DNA of 64,000 nucleotides from Malania oleifera (GCF_029873635.1 NC_080422.1:4940001-5004000), one strand, 5' to 3'; positions 48,301 through 59,313 are shown, counted from the stretch's first letter. Made by a program: numbers and translations. Notes: a model not told the origin generated them from the sequence alone.

Positions 48301-51300
48301 GATGGCCCTATGAGACTTTATTGTGACAATAAATCTACAATCAACATAGCTCATAACCCAGTACAACATGACCGAATGAAGCACACTAAAGTTGACAGAC
48401 ACTTAATCAAAGAAAAGTTGGAGAGTGGATTGATTTGTACACCTTACGTGTCTACACATGGTCAACTTGCTGATGTCCTTACCAAAGGGTTGAGTAGCTC
48501 TGTTTTCCAAACTATTGTTTCCAAGCTGGGAATGAAGAATACCTATTCACCAGCTTGAGGGGGAGTGTGGAAAAACCATGTATAATTAGTCAGCTATTTT
48601 AGGATATTCATTTAATAATAGATTGTATCCTTAGAATTAGGCCTATACAGCTAAGTTTCCTATCCTGTTAGGGTGTCCCATAAATCATGGGATTTCCTAT
48701 TCTGTTAGGGTGCCCCATAAATCATGGGATTTGATTTATTAATTTACTTTTTAGGAATGCTAGGATTGTTGTATATATTGATATATTCACATGTAATGTT
48801 CAGATCAATACATAACTTATTCAATTTTCGACAGCACCATTGTGTTTGTGCATCTGACTATCTGAGATGCAGACCACCATATTGATATCTCATATAAGGC
48901 TATATCTGCATACCCAAAACCTGTCAGATCTGTCAATCCTAAAAAATAGTACATAAAGATTTTGTAACAAAATTTAAATAAAGTCAGAAGAGAATAGACA
49001 TTTGATTCTTGGCCACAGTTTCCCCAACACAAGTGGACAAAGTGGTGAAGAGGAAAATTTTATACTGTTGTGGCAGATTTTTACCATAAGGTTTCTAATC
49101 AGGTTACACAACCACATGAAAGGATTTGTTTACACTACTTTAGCTTAGTAATATGGTTTGGAAACCTAGCCTGGCTGGTTGAAGAGGTTGGCTAGGACCC
49201 ACTCACAATGCCAGTCCAGATAATCATACCATCCTCAGAAATTTTGTGATTCGGAGTCAACCAGCTCAAGCCCCAGTGACATGTTGTGACTTGGGCAAAC
49301 CCGGAAGCTACCAAGTTGGCTCAGCCTTCAATTTTATGAGTGCACATGTGTGTGAAAGCTTGCTCCTAAATGGTTTAGAATCTTGATAGTTTAGGAAAGC
49401 TACAGCCTAATCTGATCACCGGTCCAACCTCAACCTCAACCTATCTGAGTTAACAACTGGTTCAGGTTTTGAACATTGGTTTAAACATTTAAAAATGAAG
49501 CAAACATATTTAAACTACCTACTCAGAATACCATAGTCGAGCTAGACAATTAACAATGACATAAAACCAATAAGCATATTGAAGCACATTCATTTGAGCC
49601 AATTAATTGTAAGAACCAGCGGCATGTCTAAATGAAAATCCAAATTAATCTGCCAGAAGTCTCACAACTTTACCTATCTTATACATATCAAATGAAGAAA
49701 AATGCTATAAGCATCTTCATATGAGAGGGAGAGGAAGAGAGAGAGAGATAATAGTCCTCAAAAGATATCCTTCATCCATAGTAAAAAGTTTCTAAGACAC
49801 GTGTCAGTGCAATTGTAGTATATTGACCCAAATCCAATAATGCTGCTGACTAGAAATCCCCTTGGTATATTGAAGCATCATGGGTAACAACAGCTCAAAA
49901 TTTCAATAATCAATTACCTGTAGATGACAGATAGAAAAAGATACATGACCCCTGAAGAACAATGAAGCGTGGAAGCCAGTCATCAACTTCAGTATCATCA
50001 ATAGGAGGAGGTTCTCCTGGTAGCGCTGTCCATCTCTATGAGACAAAAAGAGAACGTAAGAGAGCATAAAAATTAGTCACAGACATGGGGAAAAAATCAT
50101 GCAATCAAGAAATGCAGACAAGGGCGACATAGTGAATACAGTACGAATGTATAAATAGCCACACAGACGAGCAGACCGCAAAATTTCATCAAGATGCTCT
50201 AGCCTGTAAAAAACAGAAAATGTTCAGTGCCAATTGGAAAAATAGAAAAAAAAAAGGAATAACAATAAAGTTCATGTTTCCTTATTCTTGAAAATATTTA
50301 GACAAAAGACAATCAGAAAAGCTTTCAATATACAACAAGAACTACAAATTCTCAATATGCATAAATGCAGTGCCAACATAAACTCTTGATATAAAAAACG
50401 AGAACACAAATCTTATCAGGTAATCGTAGAAACTAAGGACCTTCTGAAGAAAAAGAATAAGCGACAACAATAGTAGTGATGACAAGGGAATATTTCTACA
50501 TTGGAAAATATCCCCCGCCCTATTTCTTTTAAGTTCAATTACACAGTTAAGGACTTTGGAATCACCTTTCCTCGTGAGGAAAATGTAAGGCATATGAGTG
50601 CTGGAAAAAATAATGAATCTAGAAAAGTAGGGTTTATCTCAAGCTGCAAATGTGCAATATCACTGCAGGCTCATTATGTATTATTCATCTATGGACCTCA
50701 TGACAATCTGTAAAGAGTTTTAGGGCATAAGAAACACTGAGTTGTTTGTCTGCAATTAATTGACCCGTCATAAATCATCCTATAGTTTTTACCAATTCAG
50801 TGAACTAGGGTGTTTGATTAGAGGGATTTGGCCCTAAATTCATCTTTATGTTGGTTTGAGTATAGATATCACAACTTATGTACAACCAGAGCTAAACATG
50901 TACAATATACTAGATAAGGAAAATGATGATGATGATGATGATGGTGAATTGGTGATAAATAGAAAAATCAATATTTACACATGCTCAACTTATCTGACCA
51001 AGTCGAAAAAAGATAAGGTTTGTTTCATTAGAAGCAAAATTGGGGAAAAAAATTGCTTGCACTGCAGATGTGGTTGCTTAACATTGAAATTGTGAAATTA
51101 CTATGCTATGGAAACTCCCATGAAGCAAAAAAGAAGTCATTTTCCATCATTTGGAAGCCTTGGAGAATTGCTACTAAACAAAAGTACACCATTGAACCAT
51201 TAAACAATTCTAACCAAACATTTTTCAACAGAATTCCTAGTATCTGCTATTTGCCGGTGGTAAATGAGTCAAAGTGAGAAAAGTAAGCCACAATGCTGAG

Positions 51301-51819
51301 ACAAGCATCAGGTCATCCTTACTGAGCTTTCAAATGAGCTTCTCTGTCTTCTAAATCAGCAAGTTCTGATCGAAGGGATTCTAACTCAACAGCAGTTAGC
51401 TCAACCTGCAAGATGAAGTTCATTATGGTATTCAGGAGCTTAAAATTTCAAACTACCATTTGGGAAGTCGAGCAATAAACATTCAATTAACCTTCTCCTG
51501 ACCATCAGTGCCAGATCCCCAACGCAGGCCTCGTATACTAAACAAGCTCAACATGGATGCAGCTGATCTTAATTTTTGTTGAGCCCACAACCGGCTATGG
51601 GACCTATGCTATAGCAGAATAAGAAAAGTTTATTATATAATGTAAATTAAATCCAAGTTTATGCTTCTTTTTCATTTCTTTGAAACAAATGTACCTCAAT
51701 GAGTTATCAATTGTTGGATGTGAAACAGAGTGCCCTTTCTTCTGAAGACTGTCTACACTAGATGTCGATGCTTGAAAGTGATCTGGGAAAATATCTATCT
51801 TCCCCAGACTATCATCCAT
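36330..51819 (-). CDS. PH-domain protein (246 aa), intron enlarged by nested transposons
   Basis: Seven coding exons join in phase: 51819-51695, 51603-51492, 51405-51323, 50203-50140, 50035-49918, 37058-36904 and 36413-36330 (741 nt with stop). The protein starts MDDSLGKIDIFPDHFQASTS. A basic/helical part (SRLWAQQKLRSAASML) follows, then an acidic coiled-coil-like helix (VELTAVELESLRSELADLED, LKAQLEHLDEILRS). The C-terminal half is a pleckstrin-homology fold: CGYLYIRTRW, DDWLPRFIVLQGSCIFFYLS, TRYAFYILTCHGLRYECSS and the closing helix with the invariant tryptophan, VDSWLTALQIDC. PH domains bind phosphoinositides or proteins, usually at membranes; no ligand can be inferred. Most junctions are simple. 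The exon ending at 50140 uses ACT|GTATTC, the only donor that keeps the frame. The 12.9-kb sixth intron holds a copia element containing a hAT. Confidence 0.9.
37715..38623 (+). pseudogene. copia gag, 5' part before the hAT insertion
   Basis: Starts MLEIVETTTTAQSKEVIRPQ and continues as a copia gag (LDGKSYLKWSQLIRTVLKGK, DIWDAIQQTYSK, EYANQLKYLSQELD). A stop at 38321-38323 (LGKP-stop) breaks it. Reading resumes into a zinc knuckle of CX2CX4HX4C type, CTYCKKSHHTHEKC, near 38527-38568. The hAT then enters after GQKGGQP. The reading continues beyond it from 45010 (NNGQVHIAEGPQGELTSQEL). Gag would form the virus-like particle; this copy is dead. Confidence 0.9.
38624..38740. repeat. left terminal/subterminal repeat zone of the hAT
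   Basis: About 110 bases of GTCGCGGG, CGCGGGT and GTAACG repeats, extremely CpG-rich compared with the surroundings. The matching right zone is 44820-45001, with at least eight GTAACGG/CGTTAC copies in both orientations. Confidence 0.85.
39134..42581 (-). CDS. hAT family transposase, 1003 aa, five exons
   Basis: Exons 42581-41566, 41467-40788, 40685-40549, 40430-40355 and 40236-39134 join in phase (3012 nt with stop) with GT/AG borders and no internal stop. Near the N-terminus is a BED-type zinc finger (IGWHFGTAVDGNRHVIMCKL with C..C and H...H at ITRLKQHLAH). A charged linker and a DUF659-like domain follow (SPYEISEIYL, GVTLMCDGWSGPTRKHIINF). The RNase H-like catalytic region contains VVTDNEAAMKAGGKLL and CAAHCIDLILEDI. 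The C-terminal dimerisation helix region reads WWIHYGLCAPELQRIAIRVL and SASNCERNWSTFS. Unusually, about 300 further residues of Gly/Ser/Asp/Tyr-rich sequence extend the protein. It would bind subterminal repeats and cut the element out. The start at MSRDRGN is preferred; an upstream in-frame Met (42632) exists. Confidence 0.93.
42805..43275. repeat. ~228-bp tandem duplication inside the hAT
   Basis: AAAATATTAGATATTTTATT begins two consecutive copies (about 42808 and 43036). They stay alignable through TTTATCTTTAAAAAG, TATAACTATAAGAAATTAAC and ATAGAGATCCATACA. It lies upstream of the transposase gene. Confidence 0.85.
43605..44298. repeat. direct repeat pair upstream of the hAT transposase
   Basis: A ~100-bp AT-rich block (TACTCTATTAAATTACTC, then AATTTAACAAACA and AAAAAACATAATAAAA) at about 43608-43708 recurs at about 44197-44297, roughly 590 bp apart. 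Confidence 0.8.
44330..44700 (-). promoter_or_regulatory. GC-rich segment with short repeats, possible hAT promoter/leader
   Basis: In contrast to its AT-rich surroundings, this segment carries CTCGAAGC repeats and three copies of a unit around GTGCGACGACTGG plus AGGGCTGGCTGGTGG (44438-44540). It lies about 1.8 kb upstream of the transposase start. No coding role is evident. Confidence 0.35.
45010..48558 (+). pseudogene. copia gag tail and pol (protease-integrase-RT-RNase H), broken
   Basis: Domains appear in copia order. Protease active site is DSGATDHMT at 45241-45267. The GAG-pre-integrase zone is around HHCQLGYPSF (45660). Integrase includes FIDDCTRVTWIFLL and QNGVAERKNGHLLEKTR. Reverse transcriptase runs from ALEKNKTWELVKLP through GSIERYKARLVAKGYTQ and QFDVKNAFLH to YVDD (47601-47612). 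RNase H includes DTDYAGSIVDRKSTSG and ends near LADVLTKGLSS. Several frameshifts and stops break it: in the protease-integrase linker, at HSDI-stop, at VNTP-stop, near 47160, directly after YVDD, and at SHT-stop near 47930. Mobility would require enzymes from another copy. Confidence 0.92.
48839..49916. other. rest of PH gene intron 6 beyond the copia element
   Basis: Non-coding. Contains a GA-rich simple repeat near 49725-49750 and a 49160-49480 block with no recognised family. No gene found. Confidence 0.5.
50925..50946. repeat. (GAT)n microsatellite
   Basis: A short run of ATG/GAT triplets in the intron between exons 51323 and 50203 of the PH gene. Confidence 0.8.
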
Positions 51820-53560
51820 GAAGCTAAACTTCCACTTCTAGGAGAAGGAACTAACCTACAATTAAAATTGAATAAATGAGGGGAAAAAAAGAAAAAAGAA
51901 AATCAAATTCTGATATGATGAATAATTTCCAAATTCAGCATACAATAATTAATTCTTCAGATCACTTTGCCAAAAGCTGTCAATTCAAATACTCTGAAAC
52001 GTAATATTTTATTTCGCAAAGGTGCAATGACTTGTCTCTCTTCAGATTTTACAATCACTTCAAAATAACAGTGTAGCAGATATTTTGCAAGCATTAGACT
52101 CATCCTTTATTGCAGACACTAGAATGGCGAACTTAATTGTACACTAGACTGAAAATTAGACAAGGTAAAAGCATAATAACTGTGATGCACTGCTCATGTA
52201 AAGACTCTAAGATTCATGCTCTAGTGGATGCATCTGTAAGTAAATCCAAAAATATCAACACTGTGGGAGAAGAAACAGAGAACACATGATTAAACAAAAG
52301 TAAGAAGCGCGGCTTATTTTATGCATGCATGTTTAAGCTGCAAGCAGAGAAATAAAATTACTGAGTGGAAAAGGTAAGAGAAGATGCTTCTAGATATGTT
52401 AGAAGGCTCTCAACTAGCTGCAAGTTGCAATTAGCAACTCCAAACAACTCAGCTACTCCACTAGTACCAGATAAAGACAAGTGATTTGTTAAAATGCTCT
52501 CCACTGGCTAATCAATAGAGTTAATGCAGTTTTTGTTTTGAAATAAGGAACCACTAAAATCGCATTATGTGGAAGTATACAACTATCAGTGCCAAAATAG
52601 CTGTCCAAAATGGAGGGGCGTTATGATCAGAATATTGTTTTCTTCAGAGAGGAACCATAATTCTTGCTTCACCATTCTGCTGCACAAAAGCCATCTTCAA
52701 TCAGAATGGTTTCCTCCCAAGGAGCTTTGGGCCAACGATGCAAAGGAGACCTTTCAGTTATTTCATTATCAACACAACAAAGAGACAAATGAACCATCTT
52801 CAAAAAAACTCATTCCTACTGAAGGCCGCAAAGCTCTTCTTGCTATACTATCTTATCCATGTAGCGTTTGAAATATGAATTCGAGACAGAATTAGAAATT
52901 TTGTGAATGAAGCCAAATTTTAAAACGATGTATGAAGTTTAATCCAAATTCATGCTCCCAAACGCAAAGTTTGCACATAAAAAGGTTGAAAAAGTGGAAT
53001 TTTCTTTCAGCAAATATACCAGTACCCTTTTAAGGCCCCTAAATCTTCACTCTTTTCGTGGAAAGCTAACCACTCAGAAAGCGCAAAGCTTTCGAAAAAA
53101 AATCAACTTTCGGGGGAAAAAATAAGACAAATACGATAAATACTCGAAAATAACCCCGTGTATGAACAAATCAAAACACTAACAAGTAACAACAAGCCAG
53201 GAGAACAACAATCTCTCGCTCCCCGACGATTAAAGTCCACAACAAACACAGCTAAGAGTAAAAAGATTTGAATCTCAACATAAAAAACCGTACGCTAAAG
53301 ATTGACAAAGCGAACCTAGATTATTTCACGCCCGTATTGAAAGTTCACAAATCAAAGCAAAATCACAGCTGAAGCACCGCCTGATTATGATTTTAACAAA
53401 AAATAAAAACGAAACTTACATGAACTGAAAAACAGTGCGTGCGAATAGATATCTGGCTTGTGAATTTGAAGAACAAATCCTCAACAAATTTGAGATTTTC
53501 AGGGAAACGAAAGGAGATGATCGGAGAAAGAGGTGGTACGGAGTTCCTGGAAAGCGTTTG
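51820..53560 (-). other. 5' UTR exons and leader intron of the PH-domain gene
   Basis: A leader exon ends at 53420 (TTCAT|GTAAGT) and the next starts at 51855 (TTGTAG|GTTAG), 36 bases before the start codon. The ~1.56-kb intron between them shows no convincing gene. An open stretch on the opposite strand at 52569-52871 has no recognisable domain. The leader 5' end is not defined; 53560 is a guess. Leader introns occur in both this gene and the UIEF-like gene. Confidence 0.6.
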
Positions 53561-53599
53561 ACTATAGGAAAGCTTGATGAGACCGGTCGGTAATCGGTA

Positions 53600-56128
53600 T
53601 TTCCGTTCTCCTCAGTAATTAATGTGCTAGGACCGCTTTGCCCTCCAGATTTTGGCAGTTTGCCAACTTGCCGAGTGGTATTAAGTCATTTCATGGCTGT
53701 TAATTTAGGTACCCTTCAGACGAAAGAATGATGAAGGTACCAAATAATGGTGGCCTTTCTAATTTCAATGAATTAAATGTAACATCAAATCATATGGATA
53801 AATGTACGGTATTTGAATGATTTAAGTTCTAATTATTGAAAGTATAAATTTATAAAGTAAATAGGATAAAGCAAACAAAATCTTACCAAATTAAATTTAA
53901 AGTGGTTAAATTTCGTATCATTGCCATCGTAGCATACTATTGTCATGTAAGTGAATCCTATGAGCTTTTATAGAATAAATTCGTGAGATTGATCGGACAA
54001 AATGAATAATATTTCATCCAAATTAGCCTAAAATTATTGCAATAAGGAACAAATTACTTTGATAAATTATATATTTGGTTGAGAAAAATATTTTAAAATT
54101 TTTAGAGATGAGAGTTAAAAGTGAATATTTTGAAGTATAAATTTTAGAAATTAATTTAAGTTTGTGTGAATTTATAAAAAAAATTAATATACTTTAATAT
54201 TTTATTTTGTTTAAATTTACATAATTTTAAATATCAAATTCCAATTTTATATATCAAAATAAAGTATAAAAGTGTGAGTTTAGTTGATTTTAAAATTTTC
54301 ATACGAGAGATATTTGTGATTTGTTCAAAATTTAAATAGATATTTTACTTTTTTGACTAAATATTTAGTAATATGTCTTTCTGGTCGTGAATAAGGATTC
54401 AAATATTAATTATGTTTTGTGTTTACGAGGCCACGCCCGACAATAGTAGAATTAGCCATTGAATTCTATTGGTTTTGGCTTGATATCAACTGACCAGATT
54501 TAACTATTATTTGAGAGAATTTTTTAAGGACCACTATGAGATTCAATCTTACTCATCGCTTCAAAAGATAGGGTTTGATGTTGATATTAGTTTATGTGGC
54601 AAAGGGAGATTGACAATTTACTTATAAAATTGGGATGTGATTGACATTCTAAAATTGGTGATAATACTCTGTATTTAATGGTTATTTTTGAAAGTCCACA
54701 ACTTCAAAATTGTAAGAACTTCAAAACTCTTAGAGAAAGAAAAAATCACTATACATTTTTGAAACTTAAACGTAATGCCTTAATGTAGCACACTCAAACC
54801 TTCTAATGCTTGAAAAATAGATTAAGGGATGAGTAAAAATTGTCTTTTCACTAGTCAACGAAACGAAAATTAAGAACTAGACACGAAACGAAAGCTTGAG
54901 AACTAACAGCCGATTTACTTAACACTTCAAAACAAACATATAATATATTTTTCTAATTTAGGAATAAAAAAATGAAAGAAAAAAGAAAAATGATTCCAAA
55001 GTTCGTAATTGTTAAACTATCTTCCAAAAGTAAACATCTTGTTGAATTATTTTAATTTTTTTAAGGAGTATACCAACCAAATGATTCTTCTTATTCCACA
55101 AGTGCATGGAAGGTTTGACCTTTAAATCAAAGGAGTATTTCGACAAAATTTGGAGTTCTTAAAATTTCATATCCCTATGTTTAGAGAAGTTTGGATTTGG
55201 AGTTATATTGAATTTGAATAAGCAGTATAAAATTGTATTGAGATTTGCCAATATCCATCTAAACCTAAATCTAATGTTCAAAATTCATGTTTCGAAATAC
55301 TAAATAAAGTTTAGATCACATAACACATATACATCATACTTTTGAGAGATATGCAAGGGACGTTTTACAAAATTTGAAAATTAAGATAAAGAAAATATGC
55401 TTACTAGTGTATGTGTCCTAACTTATGGGTCTATCCTTTGGATAAGGTCTGCAAGGTGCTCATGTCACATCATCATCATTATTATTATTATTATTATTAC
55501 ATAGGAACTTCAGCCACCAACGAGCCCTTCGGACCCCTTGGCGTGGCACCAAACCTATAGATCAGCATCCTCCGTCCCCAAGTCTCGCTGATCAAGGCAA
55601 AATCCGAAATTCGGACACGACTTCTTTGCATCAGTTGGACGTTCGGCTAACCCGACCCTCGGAACACATCTCCATTACCATCGACAGTCCCCTTTGGCTC
55701 ACAAAGAACTCTCACCATCCACGGCCTCCGCTAGCTCACAGAGTAAACTCTCACCATCCACAAGTACCGCTGGCTCTGTGAGTGTATTTACTTTGAATTG
55801 AACTCTCAATGCTCCTTCTTACTTGCTGATGTCTTTCCATCGCACCATGTTCGTGGGGACATTATTATTATTATTTATTTTATATATTTTTTTTGTTGTA
55901 GGAGATATACATTAAGAAAGAGAATATAAAAAGTCATAATACTTGGGGAGGACAAGAAAGCTTAGAATCAAAAAGAATTAAAATAAATAAATAAACTAAA
56001 AAGAAAATTAAAATCAAACAAGAAGCTAACTAATTCTAATTAAGAAAATCCTCTTCAAACCCTTTCATTCATAATTCACAGAGTTATGCAATCTTATTAA
56101 TTACTTTTATTTGTTTTCTTTTAGTTAC
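53600..56128. other. intergenic region upstream of the PH gene
   Basis: AT-rich promoter and intergenic sequence. No gene is seen. It contains the separate GC-rich block at 55500-55865. Confidence 0.5.
55470..55880. repeat. GC-rich block between two ATT microsatellites
   Basis: About 360 bp of moderate GC content (CCTTCGGACCCCTTGGCGTG, GTTCGGCTAACCCGACCC) is framed by (ATT)n on the left (55475-55499) and on the right (55861-55880). Inside, AACTCTCACCATCCAC occurs twice (about 55708 and 55747) next to GGCTC/TAGCTCACAGAG motifs. It looks like an insertion of a dispersed repeat whose target-site duplication is the ATT tract. Family unknown. Confidence 0.5.
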
Positions 56129-56136
56129 ATCTCATA

Positions 56137-56985
56137 CAGGGCTGGCTCTTCACAATATGGGGCCCTAGGCGAGATTTAATTAGGGATCCTTAATATTTTG
56201 TTTAATATATTTTTTTTCTTTCTCCTTTTCTCATATCCGGATTCATATTTTCTCGTTGACATAATTAAATTTCAAAATTAACACTAACTATAAATTGACA
56301 AATTATGTAAACAAATAAAAATAAATTTAATAAATCTATAGATATATTATATCGAAACAATATAACCTGATTATTATTATTATTATTACAAATCGAACGG
56401 CGAGCAAGGCTTTAGAGATATCGGATTTTTTCCGGGTACAACGCTCTAACTTTTAAACTTCCAAAATCTAAGAAAAAATAGAAAAAAAAAAAATCAGAGT
56501 GAAAATAATAGAAAAATAATGCACAAACCTTGAAATCAAAATTAGGGTTGATGAAAATTACAGAAAATCGGAGGTCCAAAGATGATGAACACAAGAGCCA
56601 GAGTAAAAATCATAGAGAGACCGAGAGATGAGAGTGAGAGAGTGTGAGAGATGGAAAGATTTTTTTAGAGAGGCAGAGAGAGAGAGATGAGAGTAATAGA
56701 TACTTAAAAATATAATAATGTTGTTAATTGGGAAGTCAATGAGACTTGAAAAAAAAAAAAGAATTAAATTGCATTTATTTTACATTTTAAAATATAATTT
56801 CATTTATTTGTTAGTTGGGAAGTTAATGTATGGGAAGAGAGCATAATAAAAAATGTTAATATTATTTAATTTAAAAAAAGTTAGGACCCAAAAATATATT
56901 ATTATATTAAAAAAAATTTGGGGGCCCCAAAGTGTTTGGGGCCCTAAGCGAGCTCCTCAGCTCCCTAAAGGAAGAGTCGGCCCTG
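56137..56985. mobile_element. nonautonomous hAT-like element, 849 bp
   Basis: Terminal inverted repeats CAGGGCTGGCTCTTC and, on the other strand, CAGGGCCGACTCTTC. Flanking 8-bp duplication is ATCTCATA (56129-56136) and ATCTTATA (56986-56993), one mismatch. Both ends carry GGGGCCCTAGGCGA-like subterminal sequence. The interior is AT-rich with GAGAGA tracts and no transposase frame. Confidence 0.88.
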
Positions 56986-58403
56986 ATCTTATAGACAATA
57001 ATTCTTTTTAAGACCAGCAATCCACAATCTTATATCATTTAAAAGCTTTTGAGCAACAATACCCTGCAAACTAAAATTCTCTATGAGATTAGATAAAATT
57101 CTATCCCTACATTGATTATTTTCAACGAAGTTCCTGTTGAGAATTTCATTTATGAGTTTGTCTCACATTGGAAAAAGTGAATGGATGATGGATGCTTATA
57201 TACATGGTCGGACCCAAGACTCAATAGGCTGAAGCTACACATGTGTATCGAGCCCACCCATGGACTCTTCCAGTGTTAACAAGTGGCATCAGAACCGACG
57301 ATAAGTAACTCTAGGTGAGCGACATCGAAAAAGTCGAGACGTGAAGCTAATTCTCCTGACGTGTTAACAGTTGGAGGACCAAGTGTGTGACCAAGGCCAA
57401 TAAGGATCATTTAGGCCTGGGATGGATCCAAATAGGGTCAATACGTGAGAGGTAGGATTGATTCAGAGGCACGTAAGGCGCCAATGGCAAGGTCCACTTG
57501 AGGAACTGTTGGGAATTGGGCTTACTCCCATAAAGAAGACGGTTTCCATTCAAGGGGTAGTACGGTTTCCATTCAAGGGGTAGTAGTTGGAATTCACAAG
57601 TGACATTGGAAGAAAAATGAGTAAATGATGAGTGCTTATATACATGATTAGGCTCAAGACCCAATAGGCTTAAGTTTTTGAGTCAAGTTGTTGTTCGCAC
57701 ATGTAACGCCACGACCTGCCACGTGGGGCCCGGGGTACTACTTTAGTGGCGTTAGTGTTCCTGATACCATATTCATTATATAAATGTAGCGGAAATAAAT
57801 GATACATTCTCCAAAATACATTACCAGAGTTCTAAATTGCCTTTATACACAAAGGTCTCCAAATATCTATATTACAGATCATAATACAATACAAAAACCA
57901 ATTCAGTCCATACAACCATTATACATATCCGGGGACATAAGACCTAATTGAAACACATTAGAGTTCTTGCAGACATTCACAAAAACTAGCTATCACCCTG
58001 CCCCGGAGTTCACTAAGCTTGATCTCGAGATAGTCCTGAAAAGATGATTTGTATATTCGAGTGAGACACTTCTCAGTAAGGCAGATTAAGTTAATATCAG
58101 TGTGTGGCCAACATGAGTTTTAGTGTATGTAGAAATATCTAATTCTCCATTTAACCAAAATAATATTTGTAAATTGAACTCATATCTATACAATTGAAAA
58201 TACATAATATCTTGCACAACATAATTTGGCTCAATATAGTCTCTTATACTTAAATCACATATATGCATAAAGAACCCTTCCTGATTAGACATCACATCAA
58301 GTAACACAACATTTACTTCCCCCATGGTACGGGTTATGCGGCCCAAAGGCTGGATTTAGCCTTCGGGGATCAACCTAGACAAAGTCAAAGTAACCATCTG
58401 CTT

Positions 58404-59313
58404 TAGACAGGTAGATATTATAGATTATTCAGTTAGATATTTCAGTCAGATATTATAGTTATTTTAGTCAGATATTTCAGTATTTCAGATCATATTTATA
58501 GTGTTGTGGTTATTTTGAAATCATGATGAAACGGCAAGATAATACATATATACAATATTAGATCCTGATAAATTAGATTAGTTATCAGTAGAGCACGGTA
58601 CCATTGCTATTTTAGATCAGTTTACCAACTACATTACCACGGAGTTTGTGTTAGGGCTGAGCTGAGGAGTGGTAAAGGTTAAATCATGATGTACAGTTTT
58701 TAAAGGTATTATCACAGTTACTTTCATGTATATAGATTTACAAAACAGGAGCAGATATTCTATAGTACTAGAATTATGAATAAATCGTACTCAGAGATGT
58801 CAGTTGTATTTTAAGCTATATGAGATGTTTTGCCAGATAAATTTAGTTTCAATTATTTGTCAGTTTAATATGTTTGTAAGTTCAGTTGCCACGCACTAGT
58901 AATAACATATTTCCTCTTTCTGAGTGTTGTCTCATTCCAGTGATTTAATATTTTTCAGGTGATCCAGTTAGGCGAACAGATCAGACTCGCAGATAAAGAG
59001 GGCGAGTACACTACCCTATTTGTAGGGTAAGTTTTAATAGGTGGTTGTATTTTTGAGTAGGTAACCAGGAATTTTGGGTATATAATACTGGGATGATGTA
59101 TATTTATGCAATTATATGTTGGGGAAAACTAGATTCTGGTATTGTAAATTTAGATGTATGTTTTTATGTTTTCCACTGCTTAGGTATGTAATATGAGCAG
59201 GGTTTCCTCAGTACTCACTTGAAGCCTGGAAGGTTATAGCAGATAATTAAGGGGTATCAAAGTAAATACGTAAGAAGGTAAAAAAAAAATGGTATAATTT
59301 TTGGGTCGTTACA
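58404..59313 (+). mobile_element. foreign, oppositely oriented LTR segment forming the right part of LTR C1
   Basis: After about 58400, C1 no longer matches C2. It instead shows motifs in the opposite orientation: TTGTCTCATTCCAGTG, then ATATTTTTCAG|GTGATCC near 58957, then GTAGGGTAAGTTTTAATAGG near 59025, ending TTTGGGTCGTTACA. On the plus strand these match the sense motifs that families A, B and C show on the minus strand. This implies a recombination product or an insertion with deletion. Confidence 0.65.

Larger units (their letters stand above)
37190..48833 (+). mobile_element. Ty1/copia retrotransposon in the PH gene intron, split by a hAT
   Basis: 5' LTR 37190-37411 (222 bp) and 3' LTR 48566-48833 (268 bp), flanked by the perfect duplication GCACC (37185-37189 and 48834-48838). 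The PBS TGGTATCAGAGC follows the 5' LTR at once (37412-37423), exactly matching initiator-Met tRNA. A polypurine tract GAGGGGGAG precedes the 3' LTR. The 3' LTR is longer because of a 37-bp internal duplication and a short GATATATT duplication. By eye the LTRs differ at roughly ten aligned positions. Without the hAT the element is about 5.3 kb, a normal copia size. It lies antisense to the host gene. Confidence 0.95.

Noticed and set aside
50145-50150. Splice donor TTC|GTACTG for the PH gene exon at 50203
   Set aside because: It leaves one extra base and shifts the next exon into a frame with an early stop. ACT|GTATTC at 50140 keeps the PH domain in frame.
52569-52871. 100-codon plus-strand frame in the leader intron of the PH gene
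   Set aside because: No recognisable domain or regulatory context. Not enough evidence for a gene on the opposite strand.
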